This document shows positions 47,573 through 58,950 of a stretch of DNA of 64,000 nucleotides, in pieces. The notes under the pieces were generated by a model. That model had not been told where the DNA came from. It did no database searches and was given only the letters and a program-made list of their open reading frames with translations. The DNA is taken from contig CM041465.1 in assembly GCA_023213395.1 (NCBI GenBank), positions 54,257,741 to 54,321,740 of the forward strand, in the 5' to 3' direction. Origin of the DNA: Cycas panzhihuaensis. Lineage: Eukaryota; Cycadophyta. Numbering within the stretch: the first letter of the stretch is position 1; each line of letters opens with the position of its first letter. The position numbers and the translations under genes are program-made.

Positions 47573-47700
47573 GATGGCAGCCCACTTCACCTTTGTCCAG
47601 TTGCTGTTAGCCAGTTGATGGCAGCCCACTTCCCCATTTTTGTCCAGCTGGAATTGCAGCTTGTCCAGTTGATGGCAGCCCACTTCCCCATTTTTCTTTT
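47573..47700. repeat. Three-copy short repeat private to the D 3' LTR
   Basis: GATGGCAGCCCACTTC occurs at 47573, 47617 and 47671, with GTCCAGTTG/GTCCAGCTG between. The 5' LTR of the same element has it once (near 56341), as does F. The expansion therefore arose after D inserted. Confidence 0.8.
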
Positions 47701-47921
47701 CTGTGTGTTTTCTTGTGTGAAAGTTAGAAATTCCTCTTAGAGATTTGAAAAATGGCCAAAAGATAGATCTGAAAAATGGGGAGCAAAATCCCCTTTATTC
47801 CCTGTTCACAGCAGGTGAACGTTGGGGATGTCAAGGTGACTCAAATCAATCAATACCACGTGGCAGTTTCACGAAAAACTAAATCAAGTGGTGGTTCTCT
47901 TTTTTTTAATTTCAAACAGTC

Positions 47922-47988
47922 GTACCGCGGCAAACTCTGCGGTACCGCCATAAACTCTGCGGTACCGCTAAGTTTACAGCGGTATCAG
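47922..47988 (-). promoter_or_regulatory. Phased GCGGTACCGC array in the D 3' LTR
   Basis: Four units at exact 20-bp spacing, with the palindrome GCGGTACCGC at its best. A second inverted repeat, GTTCAC...GTGAAC (47804-47820), lies between the array and the transcription start side, overlapping the AATAAAG TATA-like box. Confidence 0.7.
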
Positions 47989-48477
47989 ACTAAAATTTAA
48001 AAAAGAGAAAAATAAGCAGAAATATTAGGTTTTGGAGCAAAAATCAAGGCTAAACATAAGTTAGAGCAGCTGAGGGAATGGCCAACCAATGGGCAAGTAT
48101 CCAAAATAATGCAAAGAGTCCTAACTAAGGATTAAATCAGACTTAGGAAGGATTGCAACATAAGCAACATGTTGTAACAAGAGCAAATAAGACTGATAGA
48201 AACATCCCGGGGGACCGTGGAGACAACGTGGATGGTCAGGCACCATACGGTGTAGCATTCACGAGGAATGCCCCTACTGTGAGTCGTCATAGGCTGATGG
48301 TGTGCCGTAGGCACATGCATTATGAGCAAGTAGAAAAGCAATGCGTGCAGGCAAGCATATGTCAAGCAACCTACTCTAAATAACCCCAATCAAGCATGGA
48401 CAAGAAAAGGTAAGAAAGTATACCTGAATAAACCTGCATCGATGCGTCTCGAGTCCATTCCCAGTAGCTGGGAAACA

Positions 48478-48490
48478 CTACCCCCTTGGC
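48478..48490 (-). other. Element D polypurine tract
   Basis: On the minus strand CCAAGGGGGTAG abuts the 3' LTR. Confidence 0.78.
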
Positions 48491-48825
48491 AGCAGAGCCT
48501 CACTGCTCGGAAGCGTAACGTGACGGCGAATGCTGTCGATCAAAGAAATGAGTAACACATGCATGTATATATATAAAAGCAATAAAGAGCATCATGTGGG
48601 CCAAGGGCGTAGGCAAGTGTCATGGTGGAATGCGTGGATAAGGGAGATGGAGACAAGGACAACGTAGGGGCTGCCTACGCATCATCTAACATCGACCTGT
48701 AACTGAAATAAGCAAGTAAAAGGGGATGCCCTCGTTGCCGACGTGCAACGTGAAGTAAGAGGGCATCCGGCAAATAGAGCAAGCACATCTAACTAACAAC
48801 AACCAGAGACTTGGGCACGGGCTGG

Positions 48826-49259
48826 CCAGGCAAGCCTCAGGGACGGTTGTTTAGAAGAGGGAGGCGACGCTCAAGGATAAGGCAGACGAGGCTGTCAGCC
48901 TTAGCATTGACGTGCCTAGGGATACGCTAAATATCCACTGATGAGAAACAAGCTAGAAGAGACCTGGCAGTAGATGCAAGGGTTCTCAGGTGAGGGCACC
49001 GCACCTGGTAAACCTGGATGAGATGGGACACCACGACCTGAGAATCGCAAAACCACACGATGGACCCGCGATGGAAGCAGAGAGCATCGGTAAGGGCTTC
49101 AATAATGGCCGTGTACTCAACTTCGTTATTGGTTGCCTCAGGAAGAAAGACCCCAGAATGCAAGAAATCGTGTCCGGAGGGGTTGCGAAGAATCCACGCA
49201 GCGGCGGAAGGTCCGGGGTTGCCGCGACTTCCACCATCGGTAAAAACGAGAAGGGACAT
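48826..49259 (-). pseudogene. Element D archaeal-type RNase H (aRNH), active-site residues intact
   Basis: The frame starts at 49259 directly after a TTTTCAG-A: MSLLVFTDGGSRGNPGPSAA, TNNEVEYTAIIEAL, IVWFCDSQVVVSHLIQVYQV, CPHLRTLAS, SSVDI, one stop, then NAKADSLVCLILE. All four acidic residues expected for RNase H (TDGG, EVEY, CDSQ, AKADS) are there. The single stop (48927) falls in the last quarter. Similarity ends near 48826, followed by the non-coding tract to the polypurine site. It is striking that this domain is the best kept of D's enzymes. Confidence 0.85.
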
Positions 49260-49725
49260 GTCTGAAAACTAAGCTCTGGTAGCAAACAAATAGCAATGGA
49301 AGTAAAATAAAGACTCGAAGGGCAAGGAAAAAGGTGGCCGGGAAGGGTAGGAGGACCTAGTAATGAGGTTACCCGAGAACGAAAGCAAGCAATCCGGCCA
49401 CTGGTTGAGAGTGGGCTGAGAAAAGATGCCCTGGAGTGCCAAAGGTTGCTTTGGGAAGCAAAACGTGCTCCTAGATGGGGGAGCATTTCCTTTGGGGACC
49501 CCAGGAGCGAGAAAAGGTAGCAAAAACGAGTCCAGGGTGGCGAAATGAGCCAAATGAGTATAAACTCAGGCATGCACGGGAGTAGCACGCAAAACGATGC
49601 AGAAGGGCCCTAGCAAAAGTGTGATAATGAGGTGCCATAAATGCCCTTACAAGAGAAGGCAAAAAGGGCGTCCATGGAGCACAATGGATGGCAGGGCCAG
49701 AAGGCAAAGGCTACCAAGGGAATGG

Positions 49726-50205
49726 TGTGTATCATGTATGATAGAGATAGCATGTATGATTTACTTTGTATGAATATTTTTGTATGTTGTAATGTAAATA
49801 TGTAAATATGTTTTGTTGCAAGTATATTTTGTTGTAAATATGTATGTATTTCCTTCCGTGTATGGCTATATATCTAATAGGAGCACACACGTCCACCGTA
49901 AGCAGAGGTGATCAAGAGGTGTGAGGTTAGAAATAGAGCGACATGCACGTCCATGGAGGAGCATAGTGGAACATGCGAAGGAAACGACAGGCATGAGAGG
50001 GGAGTGACGATACTCCACGGCGTCACCCTAGTCGGGGGATGCCCAAATAGGAGGATAAAGGTTCCCAAGAGCACACGAGAACGTGGGTTCTGTAGGAGGA
50101 ACCGAAAGAAGAAACGAAAATCCACCTTAAATTACCATTCTACCCGTGGTTGGGAGGAATGGGAATAATTTAAAATGGTAGTTTATGCTCATTTCGGAGC
50201 ATGGC
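49726..50205. other. Remnant of the antisense gene 3' region in D, between two deletion joints
   Basis: The left joint (about 49725) links the aRNH upstream tract directly to sequence matching C from about 42950, so TATA box, array and both coding exons (2.8 kb in C) are gone. The right joint (about 50206) links the end of this tract to RT at FIDQII. No coding remains here. Confidence 0.75.
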
Positions 50206-52213
50206 GATTAATTATTTGATCAATGAAGGGAAGAGAAAAGTTGTCTTTAGGATAAGTGTTGTTTATGTTGCGAAAATTGACACAGATACGAATGGTCCTG
50301 TTCTTCTTAGCAACAGGAACGATATTCGATACCCACTTAGGGTAATCGATGGAAGAAACGAGTCCCGCGTCCAGAAGCTTCTCAACTTCCATCTTAACGG
50401 CCGCTAAAAGCTTCGGGTGAAGGGGACGCTGCTTCTGACGCACGGGGCGAGCGTCAGGAAAGGTCGTAAGGTGATGCATGATGATGGAGGGGTCAATGCC
50501 CTTCATATCTGAGTAGTCCCATACGAATACATCGCAGAATTCCCAGAACAGGAGGGAGTATTCCCTCACTTCGTCAGGAGTACATTCCGCTCCTACCTTG
50601 ATGACCTTGTCCGGGGCAAGGACTATATCCTGGGTTGCCCCCATGCACATGGCATTCCCCTCCTCGAAATGGAGGGGGGCAATATCGACCGGAAGGGAGG
50701 AAACAGAAGAAGGGATTAGGTCAGCTAATGTGGACCCAATCGCTAAGACCTTCTGGTGGCCAAGCTTGTGGTGACCAGGAGGCAAACTGGGCATGGAACC
50801 TGCTAAGTGTTCCAGCAAAGCCTCATCATCTTCGAAGTAGTCCACTCCATGGATGACCTAACTTCGAATGGATGAGGCATGGGATAGAGTGGGAGCGATA
50901 GGACCGGTATGGCCTGAAAACTGCCCATCATCCCTAAGAGAATCTGAAAGAGAGTCAAAGAGAGGTCCCTCATAAAAAGCAAGAGGGAAACTCTCAACAT
51001 CATCACCTATGGGAGGTGATGGGATGGAAGAGCCAGGAACGTGATGATCAACATGCGCAATGTCATGTGACATATGAAAATGACCAGGCTCTACAACGAA
51101 AGGGGTTATAGGAGGAAACCTAGGATTAGGAGGATGCCCCACACTAGTGCGGAGGAATGAAACTGGGTAAGGACAATCCTCATCCTTGCTATGGGACCCG
51201 TCATCGTCAAACATGATGAGGTACCCATAGCTCCTAACACCAATGGGGGCGAAACGTGTCAAATCAGGAGAAGAAGATATGGGATCTTCTTCACGGTAAG
51301 AGGAATCAGGGATTCCAATGGAGCAAGCTGAGACATGGTCGGAAGGGTGTTTGTTTCCCTTCGTATGGCCATGGCTTACCTGAGTGGAAGGCCTAGCTTG
51401 TTTGGCGAGCGATCGCTCGCCGGAGACAACTTTCATTTGCCCATTATGGACAAATTTAAGTTGCTCCCAATGGGTGGAACACACGGCTTCCATTTGGTCA
51501 AGCCATGGTCGACCCAGAAGTAAGTTGTAATCAACGTCAACATCAAGGACGACGATGTCGAACGGCGCCTTATCCTCGAGGGTAAGGGGTATCGAGACAG
51601 ATCCTAAGGGAGTCTTCTCGCTACTGTCATAACCTTGACAATGCCACAGAATAGGTTCCAAGGTGGAAATGCCAAGCTCTTGCATAATGCGCAAGGGCAT
51701 GGCATTGACGGAAGAACTGTTGTCCACGACGGTTCTTCGCAACGTGCAATCAGGAGTATCTATGATAATGGTGAAAGGGAAGTTCCATTGGCGTTCCCTT
51801 CCACTAGATGCGGGAAGATCTCTAGGATCGAAGGAAATAACGGGTTCGCAGCTTTGGGTTGTGCCCAAGGCATGAACGGACGCGTCATTCGATCCTAGAG
51901 CTTCCAAGAGGAGCGTTCGCTGCTCAGGGTAACTTCTCAAGACATCCATGATGGACATCCCGGCAGCCATAGTGAGAAGCTCTTCGACTATGGAGAAGGG
52001 CTTACCCCTCCCTGTGGGTTGGGTAAGGGCTCTCCTAAAGTCGAATCTACTGGGGCAGACGGAAATGCTCTTGGGAAGTGCAGGAATCTCCGGAGGAACG
52101 ACTTCTGTAGGGGGATCGAGTTGTAAGGTAGACGCAGAGGCGCTTGTTGCCTCTTTTGCGACTTGAGACCGGGTCAACGCGTAAAGGGGAGTGGTCTCAA
52201 GCATTTGGATCAC
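50189..52213 (-). pseudogene. pol: Element D protease, linker and RT N-terminus (one frame)
   Basis: A single reading frame of 675 codons with one internal stop (TAG at 50858). Start side: MLETTPLYALTRSQVAKEAT, RRALTQPTGRGKPFSIVEEL; protease at about 51850-51510 with NFPFTIIIDTPDCTL, TVVDNSSSVNAM (presumed catalytic Asp), DVDYNLLLGRPWLD; then a Ser/Asp-rich linker and RT from about 50800 with ECTPDEVREYSLLF, KMEVEKLLDAGL, PKWVSNIVPVAKKN, RICVNFRNINN, FIDQIIN. It stops at the deletion joint before motif A, so no RT activity is possible. It shows that protease and RT share one frame in this family. Confidence 0.88.
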
Positions 52214-52219
52214 CTTTTT

Positions 52220-54507
52220 TCCCTTGTTACGGGACCACGAAGGTGATGGAGCATGGCGGTCAGGGGAGCACGAAGGGGAAGATATCCTTCACACACACTT
52301 CCCTCTACCATGCGAAGGGCGAGAATCGGGGGATCTATCCCGATTTTGATTGTTCATTTACTGAACATCACGACCATGTTCCCTATGTTTGGGGAACGGG
52401 TCTCTATGAATGGGCTGATCGAGGTTAGGCCTCAATGCCCGCCTAGGGGACGAATTGCGCGGTGGGGCATCGCATGGGTGCTGTGCCCGGCAACGTGAAT
52501 CATCATGGAAACACTCCCCGTGGATGGAACACCACCTCTTCTCAAGGGGAGGATCGATCCTCCTTGCTTGAGAAGCCTGGGTGTTACGCCCTTTGGGGGC
52601 ATCGCACGAGAAGCTTGCTGAACTAGTTTATGGGAGGTCAGCGATGAAGGAGGTTGGAGCTTAAGCTCCTTCATCGTGTGCTCGAATGAGCGAATAGCGG
52701 AGGTAAGAGGATCTAGGGTCCTCTCAGTCGGATGAGAGGTGGGCCTAGCGGGCTGCGAAGGTTTGGTTTCCTTCGCTGGGGGAGGTGCCTCACGACGTTG
52801 TGAGGGCTTAGGAGATTTCTTGAGTCCAACCTGGATCTCAGTGGCCTTCAACGCCAAGCACCTCATAATCGCGGAGTCACATGTGGTTGCCCCCATCTTA
52901 AGGACTTCCACATGCACTTCAGGGTGAAGTGCGTTGACGAAGAGATCTTGCTTCAACTCTTCAGGCAACGTGGCCTTGGTAGAGTGAAGGAGATCATGAA
53001 AGCGTCGCACAAAGTCACGATTCATTTCGTCGTGACCTTATTTAAGCGACAGAAGCACTTTCATTCCACTTTCGAATAGATGGGCTACGTCAAAATAGTT
53101 GACGAACTCATCCACCAATTACTGAAACGAAGAAATTGAATGAGCAGGAAGACGTTAAAACCACTTGAGGGCGTCGCCTTACAAGGATCGTGGAAATAGC
53201 TTCATCAGAATATGGTCGTAAGCCCAATAATAGATGCACGCTATAGAGAAACTACGTACATGCTCGGTTGGCTCTTGTGACAAAGTTCCGTCGAATTTGG
53301 GAACTTCAGGAGGATGAGGCGGCAGGTTAGTCCTTAGTGCCTCAACAGATAACGGCATTGACCTATAGTCCATGAAAGGACGTGTCCTTACATGGGCTAA
53401 CGGATCAACAACCGGTAAAGGAACAGGAACAGATGGGGGTGGTAAACCCATCCCTCCTTGGGGAAACACCCCTTGTTGGAAAGGGGGTTGCGAGTAAACG
53501 CTCTAGAAGGGAGGTATGTTCCCTTGCGAAGATGCGACAATAGGAGTTGCGCTAGATGGTGGAAACGAAGGGTGAGGGACTGGGTTTTGCCCATATGGGC
53601 CACCTGTAGGTGGCGCAACCCCATATGGGTGCAACAGGTCCACCCCATAAGTAGGAAGATGGTTTCCCCTGCCTTGCCCCCAAGGTTGAGACGTGTAACC
53701 TGGGGGCACGTAAAGGGAAGGACCACCAGCGGAGTTTTGAACCTATGTAGGAGTGGGTCCTACATCGTTGACGGCAGCAGCACTAGTAGGGCCTCGAGGC
53801 CTACTAGGGAACACATGTGCCACGTTCGAAGGCGGCGCATACGTTTGACTCAGAAATGGCATGCTAACCCCGAGTTGGGGAAAGGACATACCATGAACGG
53901 GTCCAGAAGAAGTAGGACGATGGCTAGAAGTGGGCGGCGTAACGCTTGCCCTGGGAGCCGGGGTAGACACGGCATAGGACGAGTGTGTGCGGGCAGAAAC
54001 ATCATTCGTTGTAGGAGGTGCAGGCATAGATGAAGAAGATGCTACATTACGCAACACGTGTTCAAACCATCTAGGGTGCGGTTGGCAGCGAGTTGTTTGG
54101 AAGTACTCGCGAAGCACTTCAACTACTTCAGCGGGAGGGGTATCCTCATAGCCATATGAAGTCGACGGGATCTCGAAAGTAGGGGATCCCTCAGGACGGT
54201 CCTTGTAAGGCTCACCAGTGGGGTGGTGAGTCTCATGAGGGGCTGAATCTTCCGCTGCATGAGTGGAAGGATGAAAGTCGACAGGATGAAATTGGTCATC
54301 TGGATAGTAGATGGAATCATCGCCCTCATGGGCGGATTCCGGGACAGATGAAGGGAACTCTTGAGTTCCCGAAGTCATGGTATGGTAGGCCCAATCGGAC
54401 GGGTAACCTTCCATTGTCGAATCGGGGTTCGACGACGGAAGGGAACGAGGCGATTGGTCTTCTAACAACGGCGGTAAACCTCGCAAGCGACGCGAGAAAC
54501 ATCGCAT
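52220..54507 (-). pseudogene. gag: Element D gag (best preserved copy)
   Basis: Start at 54507: MRCFSRRLRGLPPLLEDQSP, then a second Met (MEG, 54414). The N-terminal Ser/Pro region is open for 254 codons to a TAG (53743), continues in frame with GQGRGNHLP and LLHPYGVAPPTGGPYG, then another stop near 53470. The Retrotrans_gag core is about 53330-52900 (RTNLPPHPPEVPKF, CIYYWAYDHILMKLF, NRDFVRRFHDLLHSTKA). A one-base indel near 52590 precedes the CHHC knuckle, which at DNA level reads WCSIHGECFHDDSRC: C-x2-H-x4-H-x4-C, the form usual in Tat-type gag. Gag would build the particle and bind the RNA. Confidence 0.87.
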
Positions 54508-54669
54508 ACAATGCCTTTGCGAGTGTTGTTAGAAGAAACAAAAAGGAAAAGAAGGAAAACGAAGCAAGCACATTGGGGGTTGCCCAACTGAAAACATGGA
54601 ATAAGAAACTACCTAGAGGCAAGAACACCAACGAAAAGGGGAAGTGAATTTAGCTCCCTTATAGGCAGT

Positions 54670-54687
54670 CCCTAGTATGGTCGCCAA
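54670..54687 (-). other. Element D primer-binding site
   Basis: On the minus strand TGGCGACCATACTAGGGA, identical to the A site over 18 bases, immediately inside the 5' LTR. The leader 54508-54669 contains the TTTTCAG acceptor (near 54589). Confidence 0.75.
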
Positions 54688-54688
54688 A

Positions 54689-57164
54689 TGAAACGCCGCC
54701 ATGTATGTGATCCTATGTCTAGCAAAAAGATATAAGAATGCACTATGTTAACTAAGCTAGGCAGCGAGGACCTCATCTCGTAGGGCATCTGTGCGCTGGA
54801 GCGCGGATTCGAGACTACAAGGTGCCTGGTTGCTTCCAGATAGCCGTGCAAAACAAGACCTTCCTACCCTTCGGATGGCCAGGAAGGAGAGAGAAAGCCT
54901 TGCACGTTGCGTCTTCTCAAGGTAATGAGAAGGTAACGAACGGGAGGGCAACTAACTAATGTGCAAGCAAACAGGGTAAATGGTGCGACGGAGGGGCGGC
55001 TCGGATATGACGCAAGCAGGCTATCTATGTTATGCTATATAAAGCAAGAAATAATGCAAAAAGATGAATGTGCTTTCCCTTTTTCCTTTATGTTCTTTTA
55101 CAATTTCCTAACTACCCAGGCAAATGCATGAAAAGGAAATAGTGTAAAAGGGGATACACAGGAAGTAAGGGAAGTACCTGGATCCAGTGCCTGAATGGAG
55201 GTGTGGCTTGTCTCTCTAAGTCCCACTCCTTCTTTCTTCGTTCTCTGAGCATGCAACGCCGATCGGTGGTGGTTGCCGGAAGCGATGGAAGAGGGGTTCA
55301 CTTACCTCCCCTTAAGCATGTAAGAGCAAATAAAACGGAAAAAACGGAAAGCCTGAAACTAAAGAAAGAAATGTACTACGTGGGGAACTAACCTGCAACA
55401 GGCTCGTCCCACGTACCACTCCGCCAATGCGCGATCCTGCAAACAGGTGAGAAGAGCACCTTCCTCTCGGAAGAGAGGCCACAAGATATACCAAGAAATA
55501 TATATATATATAAACTAAAATCAAATGAAACTAAGATCTAAGCTAAGCATCAGAATATAACAAAATGAAATGGCAACATACACGAAACGCTCTCACTACC
55601 ATGCACCATGAAAACACTTGAAAGGGAAAGGAGTATAGCCTCGGGATGGCTAACTCACCTACGTGAGACCTCCACGGGACTTGGGAAGGAAAACTAGTTG
55701 GCAATGAGGTAGTGACGGGTTGTCTGTGCCAATCGGAATGCCCTAACTAAATCCCCTAAACTCCCTTAGCATGTTTCCTAAGAAAGTGCGGATGGCAAAG
55801 GGAAAGAGGACAAGGGACGGAACCCTTGGGGAGAAGGACAGTAATGGGGGACGGAACCCCATCTACCTCCCTCAAATCCTCGTATGTACTCCTTTACACC
55901 GGCTAACTAAGGAAAGAGTGAAAGAGATAGCTTAGGGGAAATGGAGGGGCTCTAAAGAAACAACGGGAAGGTACCCCTAATCTAGAGCAACACTATGAAG
56001 AGAACTATAGCTAACTAGGATCACATTCATTGAGAAGCAAAAGAAAATAAAAAAAGAAAAAGAATTTGCAGTAGAAACAAGAAGTACTTTGTATGGGGAA
56101 GATCAAGCATGCACTTTGCTGCTAAGAACAGTAGCAATAAACAACATATAGGGATTGATCATGAATGGTTCTTGCAAGAGTGTGGATGAAGGGAACTCCT
56201 TGCAAGTTTGGAGCCTTGGAAGTTGGCTCTTGAAGCAGCTTTTGGGTGAAGAAGTCACTTGAATCCTTGAGCACCTACAAAGAAGAATGGAGCTTGCTGT
56301 GGAGAGCAGTAGGAGGTAGTAATGGCCCTGTAAGTCCAGCTGATGGCAGCCCACTTCACCTTTGTCCAGTTGTTGTGTATGTAGTTTTTCTTTTCTGTGT
56401 GTTTTCTTGTGCGAAAGTTAGAAATTCCTCTTAGAGATTTAAAAAATGGCCAAAAGATAAATCTGAAAAATGGGGAGCAAAATCCCCTTTATCCCCTCGC
56501 TCACGCAGTGAACGTTGGGGATGTCAGGGCGACTCAAATCAATCAATGCCACGCGGCAGTTTCACGAAAAATGGAAGCATCGTGGTTCTCTTTTAAATTT
56601 CAAACAACAGATCATGACAAACTCATGCAGATCGCCATAAACTCGCAGATCGCTAAGTTTACAAAGATGGTATCGATCGAAATTTAAAAAAGAGAAAAAT
56701 AAGCAGAAGTATCAGGTTTTGGAGTAAAAACAAAGGCTAAACATGAGTCAGATCAGCTGATGAAATGCCCAGGCAATGGGCAAGTACCTAAAACAATGCA
56801 AAGAGTCCTAACTAAGGATTAAATCAGACTTAGGAAGGACTGCAACATAAGCAACATGCTGTAACTAGGGCAAATAGGACTGACAGAAACATCCGGGGGG
56901 ACCATGGAGACACCGTGGGTGGCTGTGCGCCATACGAGGTGTAGCATTCGCTGAGGAATGCCCCCACTGTGAGTCATCATAGGCTGATGGTGTGTCGTAG
57001 GCACATGCATTATGAGCAAGTAGAAAAGTAATGCGTGCGCGGTGCATATGTCAAGCAACCTACTCTAAATAACCTCAATCAAGCATGGTCAAGAAAAGTA
57101 AGAGAATATACCTGAACAAACCTACGTCGATGCGTCTCGAGTCCATTCCCAGTAGCTGGGAACA
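54689..57164 (-). repeat. Element D 5' LTR
   Basis: This 2476-bp partner of 45921-48477 ends GGGAACA at the right. Its phased array region (56605-56675) is altered in all units: GCGGTACCGC of the 3' LTR reads GCAGATCGC here, at 56609, 56629 and 56647. It lacks the 3-copy repeat expansion. A TA run (55500-55510) is shared with the 3' LTR. Confidence 0.92.
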
Positions 57165-58240
57165 ACAGTCGAGAGCTTCAAGTGAAGGGGATGCTGCTTT
57201 TGGTGCACAGGGTGGGCGCTAGGAATGGTGGTGAGGTTATGAGTAACAATGGAGGGGTCAATTCCCTTCATATCAACATAATCCCACGTGAACATGCCTC
57301 GGAACTCCTGGAACAGAAGGGAGTACTCCCTTATCTCCTTAAGAGAACACACCCACCTGACCTTAATGACCTTGCCGGGGGCTAAGACTATGTCTTGGGT
57401 TGCCCCCATGCACATGGCATTACCCTCCTCAAAGTGGAGAGGGGCAAGGTCAATAAGAGGTGGAATAGGAGACAGGATCGGATCGACAAGTGTGGATCCA
57501 ATCGCAAGGATCTTCTGCTGACCAAGCCTGTGGTGACCAGAAGGCAAGTTAGGTGTAAAACCTGCTAAGTACTCAAGCAGGTCTTCATCGTCCTCAAAGT
57601 AATCTACCCCATGGATGACCTTACTTCGAGTAGAGGATGTACTAGAGGGAGTGGAAGCAACAGGACTGTGATGGTCGTCGGGTTACTCAACTTCCTCGCG
57701 GGACTCTGAAGGAGAGTCAACAGGAGGCTCTTCGGAAGGACCAAAAGGTAGCTCTTCAAAGCCATCACCCATGGGGGCTAATGAAGGAGAAGAACTGACA
57801 ATGGGCAGGTCAACATAAGTGATGACATGTGACATGCAGGAGTGGCTAGCCTCACTAACGAAAGAGGTTCTAGATGGGGATCTAGAACGAGACGGGTGTA
57901 ACCTACTGGTGTAGAGGAAAGAGATAGGATGAAGACAATCCTCATCCTTGTCGTGTGACTTGTCATCGCTAAATGAAGTGAGAATCCTGTAACTCCCAAC
58001 GCCAATAGGGGCGAACCGCGTGAGACTAGGAGAAGAAGATACAGGATCTTCTTCAGATGGGTTAGGTATGCCAATAGAGCAGGCTGAGGCATGCGTAGAA
58101 GGACCTCAGTTTACCAAATTGGTGGAACAAGTTTGTTTAGTAAATGGGCGTTCGCGGGGAATCACTCTCATCCATCCGTCATGGACTAATTTAAGTTGTC
58201 CCTAAAGAGTCAAGCACACAGCTCCCATTTGGTTGAGCCA
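57165..58240 (-). pseudogene. pol: Element C linker and RT N-terminus
   Basis: RT begins within the open stretch 57547-57165: GHHRLGQQKILAIGSTL, GNAMCMGATQDIVLAPGKVI, IREYSLLFQEF, MFTWDYVDMKGIDPSIV, QKQHPLHLKLSTV, where element D interrupts. The frame resumes at 45920. The linker (about 57600-58240) is Ser/Asp-rich as in A and D, with frameshifts; similarity is clearest in the block with GVRSYG-like coding near 57990. Confidence 0.85.
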
Positions 58241-58950
58241 TGGGTGACCTAGAAGGAGGTTGTAGTCAATGTCAACATTGAGGACTACAACGTCGGCAAG
58301 AACAGTCTTGCCCTCAAGGGTGAGCGGAATCACGACATATCCCAAAGGGTTTTCTCGCTACCGTCATAACCCTGGCATCGCCATGGAATAGGTTCCAGGG
58401 TGGAGATACCAAGCTCTTGCATGACACACAAGGGCATGGCATTGACAGAAGAACCATTGTCAACAACAGTCCTTCGAAGGGTATAATCGGGTGTATCAAT
58501 AGTGATAGTGAATGGAAAGTTCCACTAACGTTCCCTTTCACTGACAGGACGAAGATCCTTAGGATCAAATGAAATAACGGGTCCACAACTTTGGGTAATG
58601 CCCAAAGCGTGGACAGGTGTATCACTTAATCCTAAAGCTTCCAGGAGGAGGGCCCGCTGCTTGGGACAACTCCTCAAAATGTCCATCAAGGACATTCCTG
58701 TGGCAACAGTATGAAGCTCATCCACGATGGAGAAGGGCTTACCCTTCACCATAGGCTGGGTAAGTGCCCTTTGAAAATCGTAACGACCTGGGCGTAAAGG
58801 AATAGCCTTGGGAAAGAGAGGTATTTCCAGAGGAAGATTCCCTAGAAGAGGGTTGGAAGGAGCAGAAGAAGAAGAAGCTCCCGCTGCTTCCTTGGCAACC
58901 TGAGACCACGTAAGGGCATAAGAAGGAGTTGCTTCAAGCAATTGGATCAC
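58240..58950 (-). pseudogene. pro: Element C protease region
   Basis: In frame with gag. It reads MIQLLEATPSYALTWSQVAK, RALTQPMVKGKPFSIVDEL, SLMDILRSCPKQRALLLEAL, VISFDPKDL, a stop (58525), then WNFPFTITIDTPDYTLRRTV, VDNGSSVNAM with the presumed catalytic Asp, ELGISTLEPIPWRCQGYDG; the frame then shifts near 58340. The DNGSSVN motif here is the least altered of the four copies. Confidence 0.83.

Larger units (their letters stand above)
45921..48477 (-). repeat. Element D 3' LTR
   Basis: This 2557-bp LTR reads TGTTTCCCAGCTACTGGG...GTTTCA on the minus strand. It keeps the cleanest phased array in the window: cores at 47922, 47942, 47962 and 47982, two of them full GCGGTACCGC palindromes. It is 81 bp longer than its partner because of the repeat expansion at 47573-47700. 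It is the same subfamily as F and H. Confidence 0.93.
45921..57164 (-). mobile_element. Element D: internally deleted Tat-like retrotransposon nested in the RT of element C
   Basis: An 11.24-kb element with LTRs 45921-48477 (3') and 54689-57164 (5'). The host RT frame is cut between the coding for LSTV and KMEVEKLL. Left flank is ACGAC and right flank ACAGT, so a clean 5-bp duplication is not seen. Two internal deletions are present: RT C-terminus to integrase (joint about 50206) and the antisense gene with its TATA box (joint about 49725). Gag, protease, RT start and aRNH remain and are the least decayed coding sequence in the window. Confidence 0.92.
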
